41,480 nt of DNA from an uncultured Pelagibacteraceae bacterium (lineage in GTDB: Bacteria > Pseudomonadota > Alphaproteobacteria > Pelagibacterales > Pelagibacteraceae). The position numbers and the translations under genes are program-made. This document shows, piece by piece, positions 33,368-41,480 of the stretch. Under the pieces are notes generated by a model. It made no database searches and was not told where the DNA came from. It was given only the letters and a program-made list of their open reading frames with translations. The stretch lies in contig CACAIR010000007.1 of NCBI GenBank assembly GCA_902532565.1, forward strand, positions 1 to 41,480, given 5' to 3'. Numbering within the stretch: the stretch's first letter is position 1; the number at the start of each line of letters is the position of its first letter.

Positions 33368-34068
33368 TGATTAAAAAAAAAATAGAAAAAAAAAATAATG
33401 TTGTAACTTTTCCGACAAAATTATTACCAATCGAAAAAGAGATTGAAGCTATAGTTTTTGCAGCTGCTGAACCTTTAGATATAGATACTATTGAAAGTAA
33501 ATTATCAAAAAAAGTGAATATCGAAAAATCTTTAAAAAAACTGCAATTTGAATATTCAAATCGAGGAATTAATTTGGTCTGTATTTCAAGAAAATGGTCA
33601 TTTAGAACGTCTCCAAATCTATCTAATTTAATGAGGCAAGAAAAAACTTTTGAAAAAAAACTGTCTAAGGCTGCTGTTGAGACACTTGCAATTATAGTTT
33701 ACCACCAGCCTGTCACAAGAGCTGAAATTGAGGAAATAAGAGGTGTTGCTTTTGGAACAAATACACTTGATATTTTGATGGAATTAAATTGGGTCAAACC
33801 AGGAGGGCGTAAAGATGTGCCAGGGAAACCTATTCTTTATATAACTACAGAGGAATTTTTGAATCATTTCAACCTTCAAAAACTCTCTGATTTGCCTACA
33901 ATAGATGAGTTGGGTGCTGCTGGATTAATTGATAGCTCTAATGTTGATGATTCAATATTTGGTACTGGAAAATTCTACAAAGAGAAACAGGAGGAAAAAA
34001 AAGAAGATATTTACTCAAATATTGACGAAATGTTAAGTAGTACTTTGATCGAGGATGATAAGAAATAA
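33367..34068 (+). CDS. scpB: Segregation and condensation protein B
   Basis: ScpB dimerises on the ScpA kleisin in the SMC condensin. The 233-residue protein has EIEAIVFAAAEPLDID, the central AVETLAIIVYHQPVTRAEI and IRGVAFGTNTLDILMELNW, and FLNHFNLQKLSDLP. All are hallmarks of the two winged-helix domains. A basic N-terminal leader of about 20 residues and an acidic tail (about 200-233) are lineage-specific. The tatABC block follows after 43 bases containing a candidate promoter. Confidence 0.93.
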   Translation: MIKKKIEKKNNVVTFPTKLLPIEKEIEAIVFAAAEPLDIDTIESKLSKKVNIEKSLKKLQFEYSNRGINLVCISRKWSFRTSPNLSNLMRQEKTFEKKLSKAAVETLAIIVYHQPVTRAEIEEIRGVAFGTNTLDILMELNWVKPGGRKDVPGKPILYITTEEFLNHFNLQKLSDLPTIDELGAAGLIDSSNVDDSIFGTGKFYKEKQEEKKEDIYSNIDEMLSSTLIEDDKK

Positions 34069-34076
34069 AAAGTCAC

Positions 34077-34105
34077 TTTTAAAACTTTTCTAAACAGGCT
34101 ATAAG
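34077..34105 (+). promoter_or_regulatory. Candidate promoter for tatA
   Basis: TTTTAA (34077-34082) and TATAAG (34100-34105) are spaced by 17 bases. The arrangement and the GCTATAAG core match the candidate pyrG promoter. The predicted transcription start coincides with the tatA ATG, and there is no Shine-Dalgarno sequence. Inferred from sequence only. Confidence 0.35.
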
Positions 34106-34111
34106 TTATTT

Positions 34112-34312
34112 ATGAGTATAGGAATTTGGCAAATAGCAATAGTTGTTATTTTAGTAGTCTTGCTTTTTGGAAGAGGTAAAATATCTAGTTTAATGGGAGA
34201 TGTTGCTAAAGGAATTAAAAGTTTTAAAAAGGGTATGGCTTCTGACGTAACTGATGATCCAGAACCTAAAAATATTTCCGAAGATAATCAAGATAGCAAA
34301 AATAAAGATTAA
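34112..34312 (+). CDS. tatA: Sec-independent translocase protein TatA
   Basis: TatA forms the pore or membrane-weakening oligomers of the twin-arginine export system for folded proteins. The 66-residue protein has the short N-terminus SIGIWQ, one membrane helix (about 7-20), the [19 protein letters not shown] hinge and amphipathic helix, and an acidic, charged tail. This is the standard TatA layout and size. It is followed five bases later by tatB. Confidence 0.93.
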   Translation: MSIGIWQIAIVVILVVLLFGRGKISSLMGDVAKGIKSFKKGMASDVTDDPEPKNISEDNQDSKNKD

Positions 34313-34317
34313 ATCAC

Positions 34318-34539
34318 ATGCCTACTATTGGTTGGTTTGAGATTCTAATTGTTGTTGCAATAGCTATAATCATACTAGGTCCAAAAGATTTCCCTATAAT
34401 GCTAAAAAAAGTTGGTTCTTGGATTGGGACGACTAAGAAATATATAAATAATATTCAGAATGAAGTTTCTAATATTGATATAGAAAATAATAATATTCAG
34501 AAAAAAGTAGATGAAGAAGAAGAAAATAAAGATGCTTAA
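34318..34539 (+). CDS. tatB: Sec-independent translocase protein TatB
   Basis: TatB works with TatC to recognise twin-arginine signal peptides. The 73-residue protein starts PTIGWFEILIVVAIAI, has one membrane helix and the TatB-specific LGPKDFPIMLKKVGSWIG amphipathic region. It then ends soon after, with an acidic tail. It is much shorter than E. coli TatB (171), lacking most of the soluble C-terminal region. That region is known to be partly dispensable in other bacteria. Its 3' end overlaps tatC. Confidence 0.9.
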   Translation: MPTIGWFEILIVVAIAIIILGPKDFPIMLKKVGSWIGTTKKYINNIQNEVSNIDIENNNIQKKVDEEEENKDA

Positions 34540-35302
34540 TGATGATCAAGAGAGTGGGTTTATAAGCCATTTGGCAGAATTAAGAAAAAGATTAATAAAT
34601 AGTTTTATTTTTCTAATAATCTTTTTTATAGGATGCTATATTTTTGCTGAACATCTTTATGGATTTTTAGTAGAACCTTATGCTCAAGCAGTTAAGGATG
34701 ATGGTTCTGACAGAAGGTTGATATTTACTGCATTACAAGAAACCTTTTTAACTTATTTAAAGGTATCATTTTTTACTGCTTTTTTTGTAACTTGCCCATT
34801 TATTCTTATACAAATTTGGAAATTTATTGCACCTGGGCTCTATAAACATGAAAAAATAGCAATTTTACCGTATTTAATTTTAACTCCAATTTTATTTTTT
34901 TTAGGAGGATTACTAGTTTATTATCTTATAATGCCACTCGCAATAAAGTTTTTTTTATCTTTTGAAAGCTCCGGTATATCAACAAATTTACCAATACAAT
35001 TAGAAGCCAAAGTTAATGAATATTTATCATTAGTTATGAAATTAATTTTTGCATTTGGAATAAGTTTTCAATTACCTGTGGTCCTAAGTTTACTTGCAAG
35101 AATCGGTATCGTAGACTCAGAATTTTTAAAAACTCGAAGAAAATATGTTGTTGTAATAATTTTTGCAGCAGCTGCATTGTTGACACCCCCTGATCCAATT
35201 ACACAAATTGGACTAGCAGTTCCTTTACTTATTCTATATGAATTATCTATTTTTTCTGTAAAATTTATTGAAAATAAACAATTAGAAAAAGAAGATGCAT
35301 AA
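34532..35302 (+). CDS. tatC: Sec-independent translocase protein TatC
   Basis: TatC is the polytopic receptor for twin-arginine signal peptides. The protein (about 256 residues) has the N-terminal signature FISHLAELRKRLINSF and six membrane helices. The conserved segment FTALQETFLTYLKVSFF and periplasmic LEAKVNEYLSLVMK are present, and AAALLTPPDPITQIGLAVPL lies near the end. I prefer the ATG at 34532, overlapping tatB by eight bases. An in-frame ATG at 34511 would add seven mostly lysine residues and cannot be excluded. The last eight bases overlap serS. Confidence 0.93.
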   Translation: MLNDDQESGFISHLAELRKRLINSFIFLIIFFIGCYIFAEHLYGFLVEPYAQAVKDDGSDRRLIFTALQETFLTYLKVSFFTAFFVTCPFILIQIWKFIAPGLYKHEKIAILPYLILTPILFFLGGLLVYYLIMPLAIKFFLSFESSGISTNLPIQLEAKVNEYLSLVMKLIFAFGISFQLPVVLSLLARIGIVDSEFLKTRRKYVVVIIFAAAALLTPPDPITQIGLAVPLLILYELSIFSVKFIENKQLEKEDA

Positions 35303-36554
35303 TTTAAAAGATATTCGTAATGATTTTGAAAATTTTAAAGAATTACTTAAAAGTCGAAATTTAGATATAGATATTGACATTATTATAGACCTGGATAAAA
35401 AAAATAGAAATCTTATTCAGAAAAAAGAAAGTTTAGAAAGTAAAAAAAAAGAAGTTTCTAAATCTAGGGATGAGAGTTTATTTAATAAATCAAAAAAAAT
35501 TTCAAAAGAGTTGGAGGCTATTTCTAATGAGCAAAAAAAAATTAAGATAGATTTAGAGAGAATCTTATCTAATATTCCTAATATACCTCATAAAGATGTA
35601 CCAATAGGATTAGATGAAAATGATAACTTAGAAATTTCTAAATCTGGCTCTACACCTAGTTTTAATTTCAAACCAAAGACTCATTATGAATTAGGTGAAA
35701 ATTTAAATATGCTTGATTTTGATCTGGCAACAAAAACTAGTGGATCAAGATTTGTCTTTGTCAGAGATAAATTAGCCTTATTAGAAAGAGCATTATCTAA
35801 TTTTATGATTGACAAGCATGTTTTGGAAAATGGTTATATCGAGATTTCTCCACCATTAATAGTTTCTGAAAATACGATGTTTGGCACAGGTCAATTACCT
35901 AAATTTGAAAATGATCAGTTTGAAATAAAATTTGAAGAATCTTCTGAAAGAAAATTTTTAATTCCCACAGCAGAAGTTATATTAACAAATATTGTAAAGG
36001 ATAAAATTGTTGATTTTAATCAACTGCCTATGAGATTTGTTGCTTCTACACCTTGTTTCAGAAAAGAAGCAGGAAGTTATGGTAAGGACACAAAAGGAAT
36101 GATTCGACAACACCAATTTTATAAAGTCGAAATGGTTAGTATTGTAGATAATAAAGACTGTCTAAAAGAACTTGAGAGAATGACTAATTGTGCAACAGGA
36201 ATTTTAGATGATCTTAATTTACCTTATAGAAAAATGATTTTATGTAGTGGTGATATGGGCTTTAGTGCAGAAAAAACATATGATATTGAAGTTTGGTTAC
36301 CTTCTGAAAAAAGATATAGAGAAATTTCCTCATGTTCATCTTGTTCAACCTTTCAATCTATAAGAATGAAAACTAGATATAAAGATCAGAATAAAGAGTC
36401 TAAATACGTTGGAACTTTAAATGGAAGTGGTTTAGCTGTAGGTAGGACTTTAATTGCTGTGATGGAAAATTATCAACAAAGTGATGGTTCGATCATTATT
36501 CCAGAAAAATTAAGACCATACATGAACAATTTAGAAAAAATTTCATTGAATTAA
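35295..36554 (+). CDS. serS: Seryl-tRNA synthetase
   Basis: This enzyme charges tRNA-Ser (and selenocysteine tRNA where present). The 419-residue class II enzyme has an N-terminal Lys/Glu-rich antiparallel coiled coil (about 30-105) that contacts the tRNA long arm. Motif 2 is CFRKEAGSYGKDTKG with IRQHQFYKVEM, the serine-site segment is REISSCSSCSTFQSIRMK, and motif 3 is LNGSGLAVGRTLIAVMENYQ. Length is typical. It overlaps tatC by eight bases. In many alphaproteobacteria surE and pcm follow serS; here the next gene is yajC after 51 bases. Confidence 0.97.
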   Translation: MHNLKDIRNDFENFKELLKSRNLDIDIDIIIDLDKKNRNLIQKKESLESKKKEVSKSRDESLFNKSKKISKELEAISNEQKKIKIDLERILSNIPNIPHKDVPIGLDENDNLEISKSGSTPSFNFKPKTHYELGENLNMLDFDLATKTSGSRFVFVRDKLALLERALSNFMIDKHVLENGYIEISPPLIVSENTMFGTGQLPKFENDQFEIKFEESSERKFLIPTAEVILTNIVKDKIVDFNQLPMRFVASTPCFRKEAGSYGKDTKGMIRQHQFYKVEMVSIVDNKDCLKELERMTNCATGILDDLNLPYRKMILCSGDMGFSAEKTYDIEVWLPSEKRYREISSCSSCSTFQSIRMKTRYKDQNKESKYVGTLNGSGLAVGRTLIAVMENYQQSDGSIIIPEKLRPYMNNLEKISLN

Positions 36555-36594
36555 AGTTGTTTTAATTTCTTAAGTAGTATAAATAATCAGCTAT

Positions 36595-36601
36595 AAAGGA
36601 G
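36595..36601 (+). promoter_or_regulatory. Strong ribosome-binding sequence of yajC
   Basis: AAAGGAG lies four bases before the yajC ATG. It is the best Shine-Dalgarno match in the window, where most genes have none. An upstream TTGTTT (36557-36562) and TATAAA (36578-36583) pair, spaced 15 bases, may be the promoter of yajC-secD-secF. Confidence 0.5.
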
Positions 36602-36605
36602 TTTT

Positions 36606-36893
36606 ATGGAAGGTGCAGGTATTGGTCAATTTATCCCATTAATTTTAATTTTCGTAATTTTTTACTTTTTTCTTATAAGACCTCAACAAAAAAAAGTTAA
36701 AGAACATAAAGCAATGGTTGAGGCTTTGAAAAGAGGAGATAAGGTTATTACATCAGGCGGTATAACTGGAACAGTTGAAAGAATAATCGATAATGAAAAA
36801 GTTGAAGTAGAAATTGCTGAAAATGTCAAAGTTGAAATTGTTAAAGCAACAGGAATACAAGCTTTACTTAACAATGCAGAAGTAAAAAAATAA
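36606..36893 (+). CDS. yajC: Sec translocon accessory protein YajC
   Basis: YajC is a small inner-membrane partner of SecDF-YidC. The 95-residue protein has a short N-terminus, one membrane helix (about 9-26) ending in FFLIRPQQKKVKEHKAMVEA, and the conserved LKRGDKVITSGGITGTVERI beta domain. Length and motifs are typical. It starts the yajC-secD-secF operon, with secD 20 bases downstream. Confidence 0.95.
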   Translation: MEGAGIGQFIPLILIFVIFYFFLIRPQQKKVKEHKAMVEALKRGDKVITSGGITGTVERIIDNEKVEVEIAENVKVEIVKATGIQALLNNAEVKK

Positions 36894-36913
36894 TCTAACT
36901 GGTTATTAAAGGA

Positions 36914-38467
36914 ATGCTATATTTTTCTAAGTTAAGAATTATATTAGTTACCTTAACTTGCTTATTTTTTATTTTTATTGCAATAAATAATCTTCTTTCA
37001 CAAAATAATAGGTTTATAGACAAGAAAATTAATTTAGGTCTCGATTTACAAGGAGGATCTTATCTTCTACTTGAAATTGATAACTCACCAGTAATTGAAC
37101 AAAAACTTCAAAACACTTCTTCCTTATTAAGAACCTACTTTAAAGAAAAAGATATTCGTATTGCTAATCTTTCTCTTATAAATAACAAAATAAGATTTTC
37201 TGTTGAAGAAAAGTTTAAGCAAAATGTAATTAAAGAATTTCAGGATGAAAAAAGTCAAATTAATCCATATTATCCAAGATTTAAATCACACCAATTCGAT
37301 ATAATCGAGAATGAAAGTTTTCTTGAGATAAGTTTATCAAAACAAGGTATTGTTGAATTAAAAAATTCTTCCCAAGATCAAGCTTTAGAAACTGTGAGAC
37401 GAAGAATAGATGAAATTGGGACCAATGAACCTAATATTTTGAAAAGAGGTAATGATCGTATCTTAGTTGAATTACCTGGATTAGATAATCCTATGAGAAT
37501 AAAATCTTTATTAGGTAAAACTGCAAATTTAACTTTTCAATTTATTTCAAATAATGATCAAGATTCTTTTGGTGTTGAAAAATTTCAATACGAAGATGGA
37601 TTAGATGAAGATTTTGTAAGTAAAAGAATTATTTTAAGTGGTGATAACTTATTAGATGCTCAACCAAGAATGAATAATCAAACTAATGAGACTGTTGTGT
37701 CGTTTTCTTTAGATAGGGTAGGAGCTAAACGGTTTGGCAAAGCAACCTCATCAAATATTGGAAGAAAATTAGCTATTATTTTAGATGGTAAAATTATAAG
37801 TGCACCAGTTATTAGAGACACCATAGCAAGTGGTAATGGACAAATAAGTGGAGGATTTACATTTCAATCCGCAACAGATTTGGCATTATTATTAAGATCT
37901 GGAGCTTTACCAGCACCTTTAAATATAATTGAGGAAAGAACAGTAGGTCCTGAATTAGGACAAGACTCAATTAATGCAGGAATGATAGCTCTAATTATAG
38001 GATTTATCTTAGTAATTATTTATATCTTTTTTAAATATAAAATATTTGGATTGATTACTAATATTACATTGATAATTAATCTTATAATACTTTTAGGCAT
38101 TTTAACACTTTTTGAAGCAACTCTCACATTACCAGGTATAGCTGGAATTATTTTGACAGTTGGGATGGCTGTTGATGCTAATGTTTTAATTTTTGAAAGG
38201 ATAAAAGAAGAGCTTAAAAACGAGAAAAATAATATTATTGCCTTTGATAGTGGTTATTCTAAATCAAGAACGGCAATTTTTGATGCGAATATAACTACAC
38301 TATTAGCAGCAATAATCTTATTTTTTATGGGCTCAGGACCTATTAAAGGTTTTTCAATCACATTGGGTATTGGAATTTTTACAACATTATTTTCTGTTTA
38401 CTTTATAGCAAGGCTATTTACAGCAATTTATGTTTCTAAAAACAAAGATAAAGAGGCAATGATATAA
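36914..38467 (+). CDS. secD: Protein translocase subunit SecD
   Basis: SecD uses the proton gradient with SecF to pull exported proteins out of SecYEG. The 517-residue protein has an N-terminal membrane helix (about 7-27), NLGLDLQGGSYLLLEID, and a periplasmic P1 region with ALETVRRRIDEIGTNEP. It ends in a five-helix RND-like domain with VGMAVDANVLIFERIKEEL. Length is within the shorter alphaproteobacterial range. AAAGGA directly abuts the ATG, too close for usual Shine-Dalgarno spacing. Its stop overlaps secF (TAATG). Confidence 0.95.
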   Translation: MLYFSKLRIILVTLTCLFFIFIAINNLLSQNNRFIDKKINLGLDLQGGSYLLLEIDNSPVIEQKLQNTSSLLRTYFKEKDIRIANLSLINNKIRFSVEEKFKQNVIKEFQDEKSQINPYYPRFKSHQFDIIENESFLEISLSKQGIVELKNSSQDQALETVRRRIDEIGTNEPNILKRGNDRILVELPGLDNPMRIKSLLGKTANLTFQFISNNDQDSFGVEKFQYEDGLDEDFVSKRIILSGDNLLDAQPRMNNQTNETVVSFSLDRVGAKRFGKATSSNIGRKLAIILDGKIISAPVIRDTIASGNGQISGGFTFQSATDLALLLRSGALPAPLNIIEERTVGPELGQDSINAGMIALIIGFILVIIYIFFKYKIFGLITNITLIINLIILLGILTLFEATLTLPGIAGIILTVGMAVDANVLIFERIKEELKNEKNNIIAFDSGYSKSRTAIFDANITTLLAAIILFFMGSGPIKGFSITLGIGIFTTLFSVYFIARLFTAIYVSKNKDKEAMI

Positions 38468-39357
38468 TGATACAATTCAACAGATTTTATACTAAATGTA
38501 ACATTATATCTTTAATGTTTGTAACTATATCTTTATTTTTTCTAATTTTTAAAGGTTTAAATTTTGGTATTGACTTTAAAGGCGGTACATTAATTGAGTT
38601 AAGATCATCATCTAATACAATTAATGTTTCAAGTTTAAGAGAAAATTTAAGCCAAATGGATCTTGGAGATATTTCAGTAAAAAAATTTGGTAATGAACAA
38701 GATTTTTTAATTAAATTTGAAAATAAAGATAACAAAGATGACATTATTGAAGAAATAAAATCTAATCTAGATAAATCATTTGGAAATAACTTTAATTTCA
38801 GAAGGGTTGAAAATGTTGGTCCTAAAGTTAGTGCTGAGTTATTAAAATCTGGAATTATAGCTATTAGTTTATCCTTAACATTAATGCTAATATATATCTG
38901 GATCAGATTTGAATGGCAATTTAGCCTTGGAGCAATTTTGGCACTATTCCATGATGTAATAATAACATTAGGTTTATTTTCTTTTCTAAGTTTGGAAATA
39001 AATCTCTCAATTGTTGCAGCTGTTCTTACAATTGTTGGATATTCAATGAATGATACAGTTGTTATTTTTGATAGAGTGAGAGAAAATTTAAAAAAATATT
39101 CTGATATTAAGATTTTTGAATTAACAAATATTTCAATTAATGAGACATTATCAAGAACTTTGATTACATCTGTTACTACTCTTTTAGCATTATTTTCAAT
39201 TTTTTTTTTTGGTGGCGAAATACTTAAAGGTTTCTCACTAGCAATGATTTTTGGCGTTATATTTGGAACCTATTCTTCTATTTATATTGCAAACACTGTT
39301 TTAGTTAGATTAAAGGTATCACAAAAAACTATTTTGAAAGACGAAGAAAAAAATTAA
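38467..39357 (+). CDS. secF: Protein translocase subunit SecF
   Basis: SecF is the partner of SecD in proton-driven protein export. The 296-residue protein has a first membrane helix (about 14-30), the NFGIDFKGGTLIELR motif, a short periplasmic domain, and a five-helix RND-like domain with VGYSMNDTVVIFDRVRENL. Translation begins one base inside the secD stop codon. The stop codon shares a TTAA tetramer with the stop codon of the convergent membrane-protein gene, so there is no room for a terminator. Confidence 0.95.
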   Translation: MIQFNRFYTKCNIISLMFVTISLFFLIFKGLNFGIDFKGGTLIELRSSSNTINVSSLRENLSQMDLGDISVKKFGNEQDFLIKFENKDNKDDIIEEIKSNLDKSFGNNFNFRRVENVGPKVSAELLKSGIIAISLSLTLMLIYIWIRFEWQFSLGAILALFHDVIITLGLFSFLSLEINLSIVAAVLTIVGYSMNDTVVIFDRVRENLKKYSDIKIFELTNISINETLSRTLITSVTTLLALFSIFFFGGEILKGFSLAMIFGVIFGTYSSIYIANTVLVRLKVSQKTILKDEEKN

Positions 39358-39956
39358 TATAAATTCTGAGCTGCTACCATTGTTAATAGCATTGGAAGTG
39401 ATAATAATGTATTTGTTCTTGAGAACAACATTGCAGTTTTTGCAGATTTTACTTTTTTATCAGCATCACATTCAACCATTCCAAGGGCTCTTTTCTGATT
39501 TGGCCAGATTACAAACCAAACATTAAATGCCATTATTATTGCGAGCCACATACCAATTCCAATTGCAGTGTGTTTTGGTATTCCAGATCCAACACTTAAT
39601 GTCATGGCGTCATGCAAGTATCCATTTAGATAAGCAAGAATTATCCCAGACAATACTGTCAAAGCTGCTCCCCATCTGAAATAGAATAATGCTGCAGGGG
39701 CAATGACTTTCCCTATAGCAGGTTTTTGTTCATCAGGTATTTTAGACATATTAGGGATTTGAACAAAGTTGAAATACCAAAGCAAACCAATCCACATAAT
39801 ACCAACTACTACATGAGTGTATCTAGCTATCCAACTCCAAAACAATGCATCGAAAGCAAACCCATCGTTTTGATAAAATAAGCCTAAAAACAAAACAATT
39901 GCTAATATGATAGAAGCATGAACTGTTTTAGAAAGTGAAGAAAGTAAATTACTCAT
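39354..39956 (-). CDS. PuuD/DUF989-like membrane protein without cytochrome domain
   Basis: A 200-residue integral membrane protein with about five helices (12-28, 45-65, 85-110, 130-151, 182-198). SWIARYTHVVVGIMWIGLLW and FNVWFVIWPNQKRALGM resemble the urate-oxidase N-terminal domain (PuuD, DUF989). Full PuuD proteins are about 400 residues with a C-terminal cytochrome c domain (CxxCH). Here no CxxCH motif exists and the chain ends after the membrane part, so urate oxidation cannot be assumed. Histidines H13, H48, H115 and H129 could bind heme. Purine-degradation genes are absent from the window. Leftward, beside uvrA. Confidence 0.6.
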   Translation of the reverse strand: MSNLLSSLSKTVHASIILAIVLFLGLFYQNDGFAFDALFWSWIARYTHVVVGIMWIGLLWYFNFVQIPNMSKIPDEQKPAIGKVIAPAALFYFRWGAALTVLSGIILAYLNGYLHDAMTLSVGSGIPKHTAIGIGMWLAIIMAFNVWFVIWPNQKRALGMVECDADKKVKSAKTAMLFSRTNTLLSLPMLLTMVAAQNLY

Positions 39957-39987
39957 AAATACAAATAATCATATATCAATTTTTAAA

Positions 39988-41480
39988 TCAATTTAAAAGT
40001 GTTTTTAAAAAATGACCTGTATGACTATTCTTAATTTTACATATCTCTTCCGGTTTTCCTTCTGCGATAATCTTTCCCCCTTTAATACCACCCTCAGGAC
40101 CCATATCAATTATATGATCTGCTGTTTTAATAACATCTAAATTGTGCTCTATAACTACAACTGTATTTCCTAGTGCGACAAATGTATGAAGAATTTCTAA
40201 GAGTTTTTTTATATCATGCTGGTGAAGTCCAGTAGTTGGTTCGTCAAGAATATACATTGTTCGTCCCGTTGATCTTTTAGATAATTCTTTTGCTAATTTA
40301 ATTCTTTGAGCTTCTCCACCAGATAAAGTAGTAGCCTGTTGTCCTATTTTAATGTAACCAAGTCCAACCTTTTTAAGTGTTAATAATTTTGATTTAATAT
40401 TAGATATATTTTCAAAATATTCGCATCCTTCATCAACAGTCATATTAAGAACATCTGCTATACTTTTATCTTTAAATTTAATTTCTAATGTTTCTCTATT
40501 ATATCTTGTTCCTTTACACTCATCACATTGAATATAAACATCTGGTAAAAAATGCATTTCGTAGGTTATTACACCATCACCCTCACAAGCTTCACATCTT
40601 CCACCTCTTACATTAAATGAAAATCGTCCTGGTTTATAACCTCTAGTTTTTGACTCTGGTAATCCAGTAAACCAATCTCTAATAGGTCCAAAGGCTCCAG
40701 TATATGTTGCCGGGTTAGATCGAGGTGTTCTACCAATTGGAGATTGGTCAATATCAATTATTTTATCAATTAATTCAGTGCCTTTAAATCCTTTAAAGGG
40801 TTTAGGAATTTTACGTGACTTATTATTATTGAGCGTAAGATTTAAAGCATTATAAAGTGTTTGTAAAATAAGTGTAGATTTACCAGAACCAGAGACTCCA
40901 GTAACACACGTTAAACTTCCGAGAGGGACTTTTAAGTTTACATTATCTAAATTATTACCAGTCGCTCCTGTAATTTCTAAAAATCTTCCATTTTTAGCTA
41001 ATCTTCTTTTCAAAGGTACATTTATTTTAAATTTGTTAGATAAATATTTCCCCGTAATACTATTTTTGTTATCACAGATTTCTTTAAACGAACCTTGAGC
41101 AACAATTTCACCACCTTTATTCCCAGCTTCAGGACCTAGATCAATTATATGATCTGCATTTTCCATCGTTTCAGTATCGTGTTCTACAACAATAACAGTA
41201 TTTCCTAAATCTCTTAATCTTTTTAAAGCACTTATTAATTTCACATTATCTTTTTGATGAAGTCCAATAGATGGTTCATCAAGTACATATAAAACTCCTG
41301 TAAGGCCCGATCCAATTTGTGAAGCTAATCTAATTCTTTGTGCTTCTCCACCAGACAATGTTCCAGATTCTCTAGACAAGGTTAAATAATCTAATCCTAC
41401 ATTCAATAAAAAGATTAATCTTTCGTTAATTTCTTTTAGAATATGTTCTGCAATTTTGATTTGTCTTTTGTCAAGATTCT
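39988..41480 (-). CDS. uvrA: Excinuclease ABC subunit A, C-terminal part
   Basis: UvrA is the damage-sensing ATPase of nucleotide-excision repair. The reading frame is open to the right edge, so this is the C-terminal roughly 497 residues of a protein of about 950. Visible are the first ABC signature [17 protein letters not shown] with [12 protein letters not shown], the second Walker [11 protein letters not shown], and the zinc-binding CEACEGDG / CDECKGTRY. The second signature [20 protein letters not shown] with [12 protein letters not shown] follows, and a normal C-terminus. Residues before the internal TTG ([20 protein letters not shown]) continue the UvrA family sequence, showing the frame extends beyond the edge. 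Confidence 0.96.
   Translation of the reverse strand, partial: NLDKRQIKIAEHILKEINERLIFLLNVGLDYLTLSRESGTLSGGEAQRIRLASQIGSGLTGVLYVLDEPSIGLHQKDNVKLISALKRLRDLGNTVIVVEHDTETMENADHIIDLGPEAGNKGGEIVAQGSFKEICDNKNSITGKYLSNKFKINVPLKRRLAKNGRFLEITGATGNNLDNVNLKVPLGSLTCVTGVSGSGKSTLILQTLYNALNLTLNNNKSRKIPKPFKGFKGTELIDKIIDIDQSPIGRTPRSNPATYTGAFGPIRDWFTGLPESKTRGYKPGRFSFNVRGGRCEACEGDGVITYEMHFLPDVYIQCDECKGTRYNRETLEIKFKDKSIADVLNMTVDEGCEYFENISNIKSKLLTLKKVGLGYIKIGQQATTLSGGEAQRIKLAKELSKRSTGRTMYILDEPTTGLHQHDIKKLLEILHTFVALGNTVVVIEHNLDVIKTADHIIDMGPEGGIKGGKIIAEGKPEEICKIKNSHTGHFLKTLLN

Noticed and set aside
1..41480. CRISPR arrays, insertion sequences, prophage or toxin-antitoxin genes
   Set aside because: Reading both strands I found no regularly spaced repeats, transposase motifs, phage structural genes or paired toxin-antitoxin frames.

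Overview
The window is AT-rich (roughly 70% A+T by eye), almost entirely coding, and carries a compact set of housekeeping operons joined by 1-8 nt overlaps. Gene content and order point to a streamlined marine alphaproteobacterium of the SAR11 / Candidatus Pelagibacter group. The evidence is the blocks eno-ftsB-lipA-coq10, cinA/pgpA/ispDF opposite ntrY-ntrX-trkA, and argS-x-nagZ-scpA-scpB-tatABC-serS-yajC-secD-secF. These are alphaproteobacterial gene neighbourhoods with several members missing. There are no mobile elements, CRISPR arrays or phage genes, and no gene-free stretch reaches 300 bases.

Left part (1-8659). The start of a leftward PpiD/SurA-like chaperone gene faces a rightward run: tpiA, secG, pyrG, kdsA, eno, ftsB, lipA and a coq10-type gene. 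A leftward ispDF-pgpA-cinA unit converges on it. The pyruvate dehydrogenase genes that often lie between ftsB and lipA in relatives are absent here.

Nitrogen, potassium and amino-acid uptake (8660-19871). ispDF and ntrY diverge across 27 nt. The ntrY-ntrX two-component pair runs into trkA and trkH (potassium uptake), then tRNA-Arg(UCU). Next is a four-gene general L-amino-acid ABC transporter (aapJQMP). Its binding-protein gene has a palindrome-rich leader and is closed by a strong terminator, so it is probably made in excess over the membrane parts. A small XRE-type repressor-like gene follows.

Middle (19872-28521). Leftward tRNA-Asn and tRNA-Cys are followed by valS, ilvD, a bifunctional GDP-mannose-forming gene, a LicD-like gene and an Ldh2-family dehydrogenase. 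These face a leftward xthA and A-type Fe-S carrier pair.

Right part (28522-41480). dgt and argS are followed by an unrecognised small membrane protein, nagZ, scpA-scpB (chromosome segregation), tatABC (folded-protein export), serS, and yajC-secD-secF (Sec accessory complex). Leftward genes then encode a PuuD/DUF989-like membrane protein and UvrA (incomplete at the right edge).

No clearly new multi-gene system is visible. The most interesting observations are an NtrX with a degenerate ATPase core, an AapM with an extra N-terminal membrane segment, the palindromic aapJ leader, apparent leaderless gene starts, and a small membrane protein in the usual position of a SPOR-domain gene.
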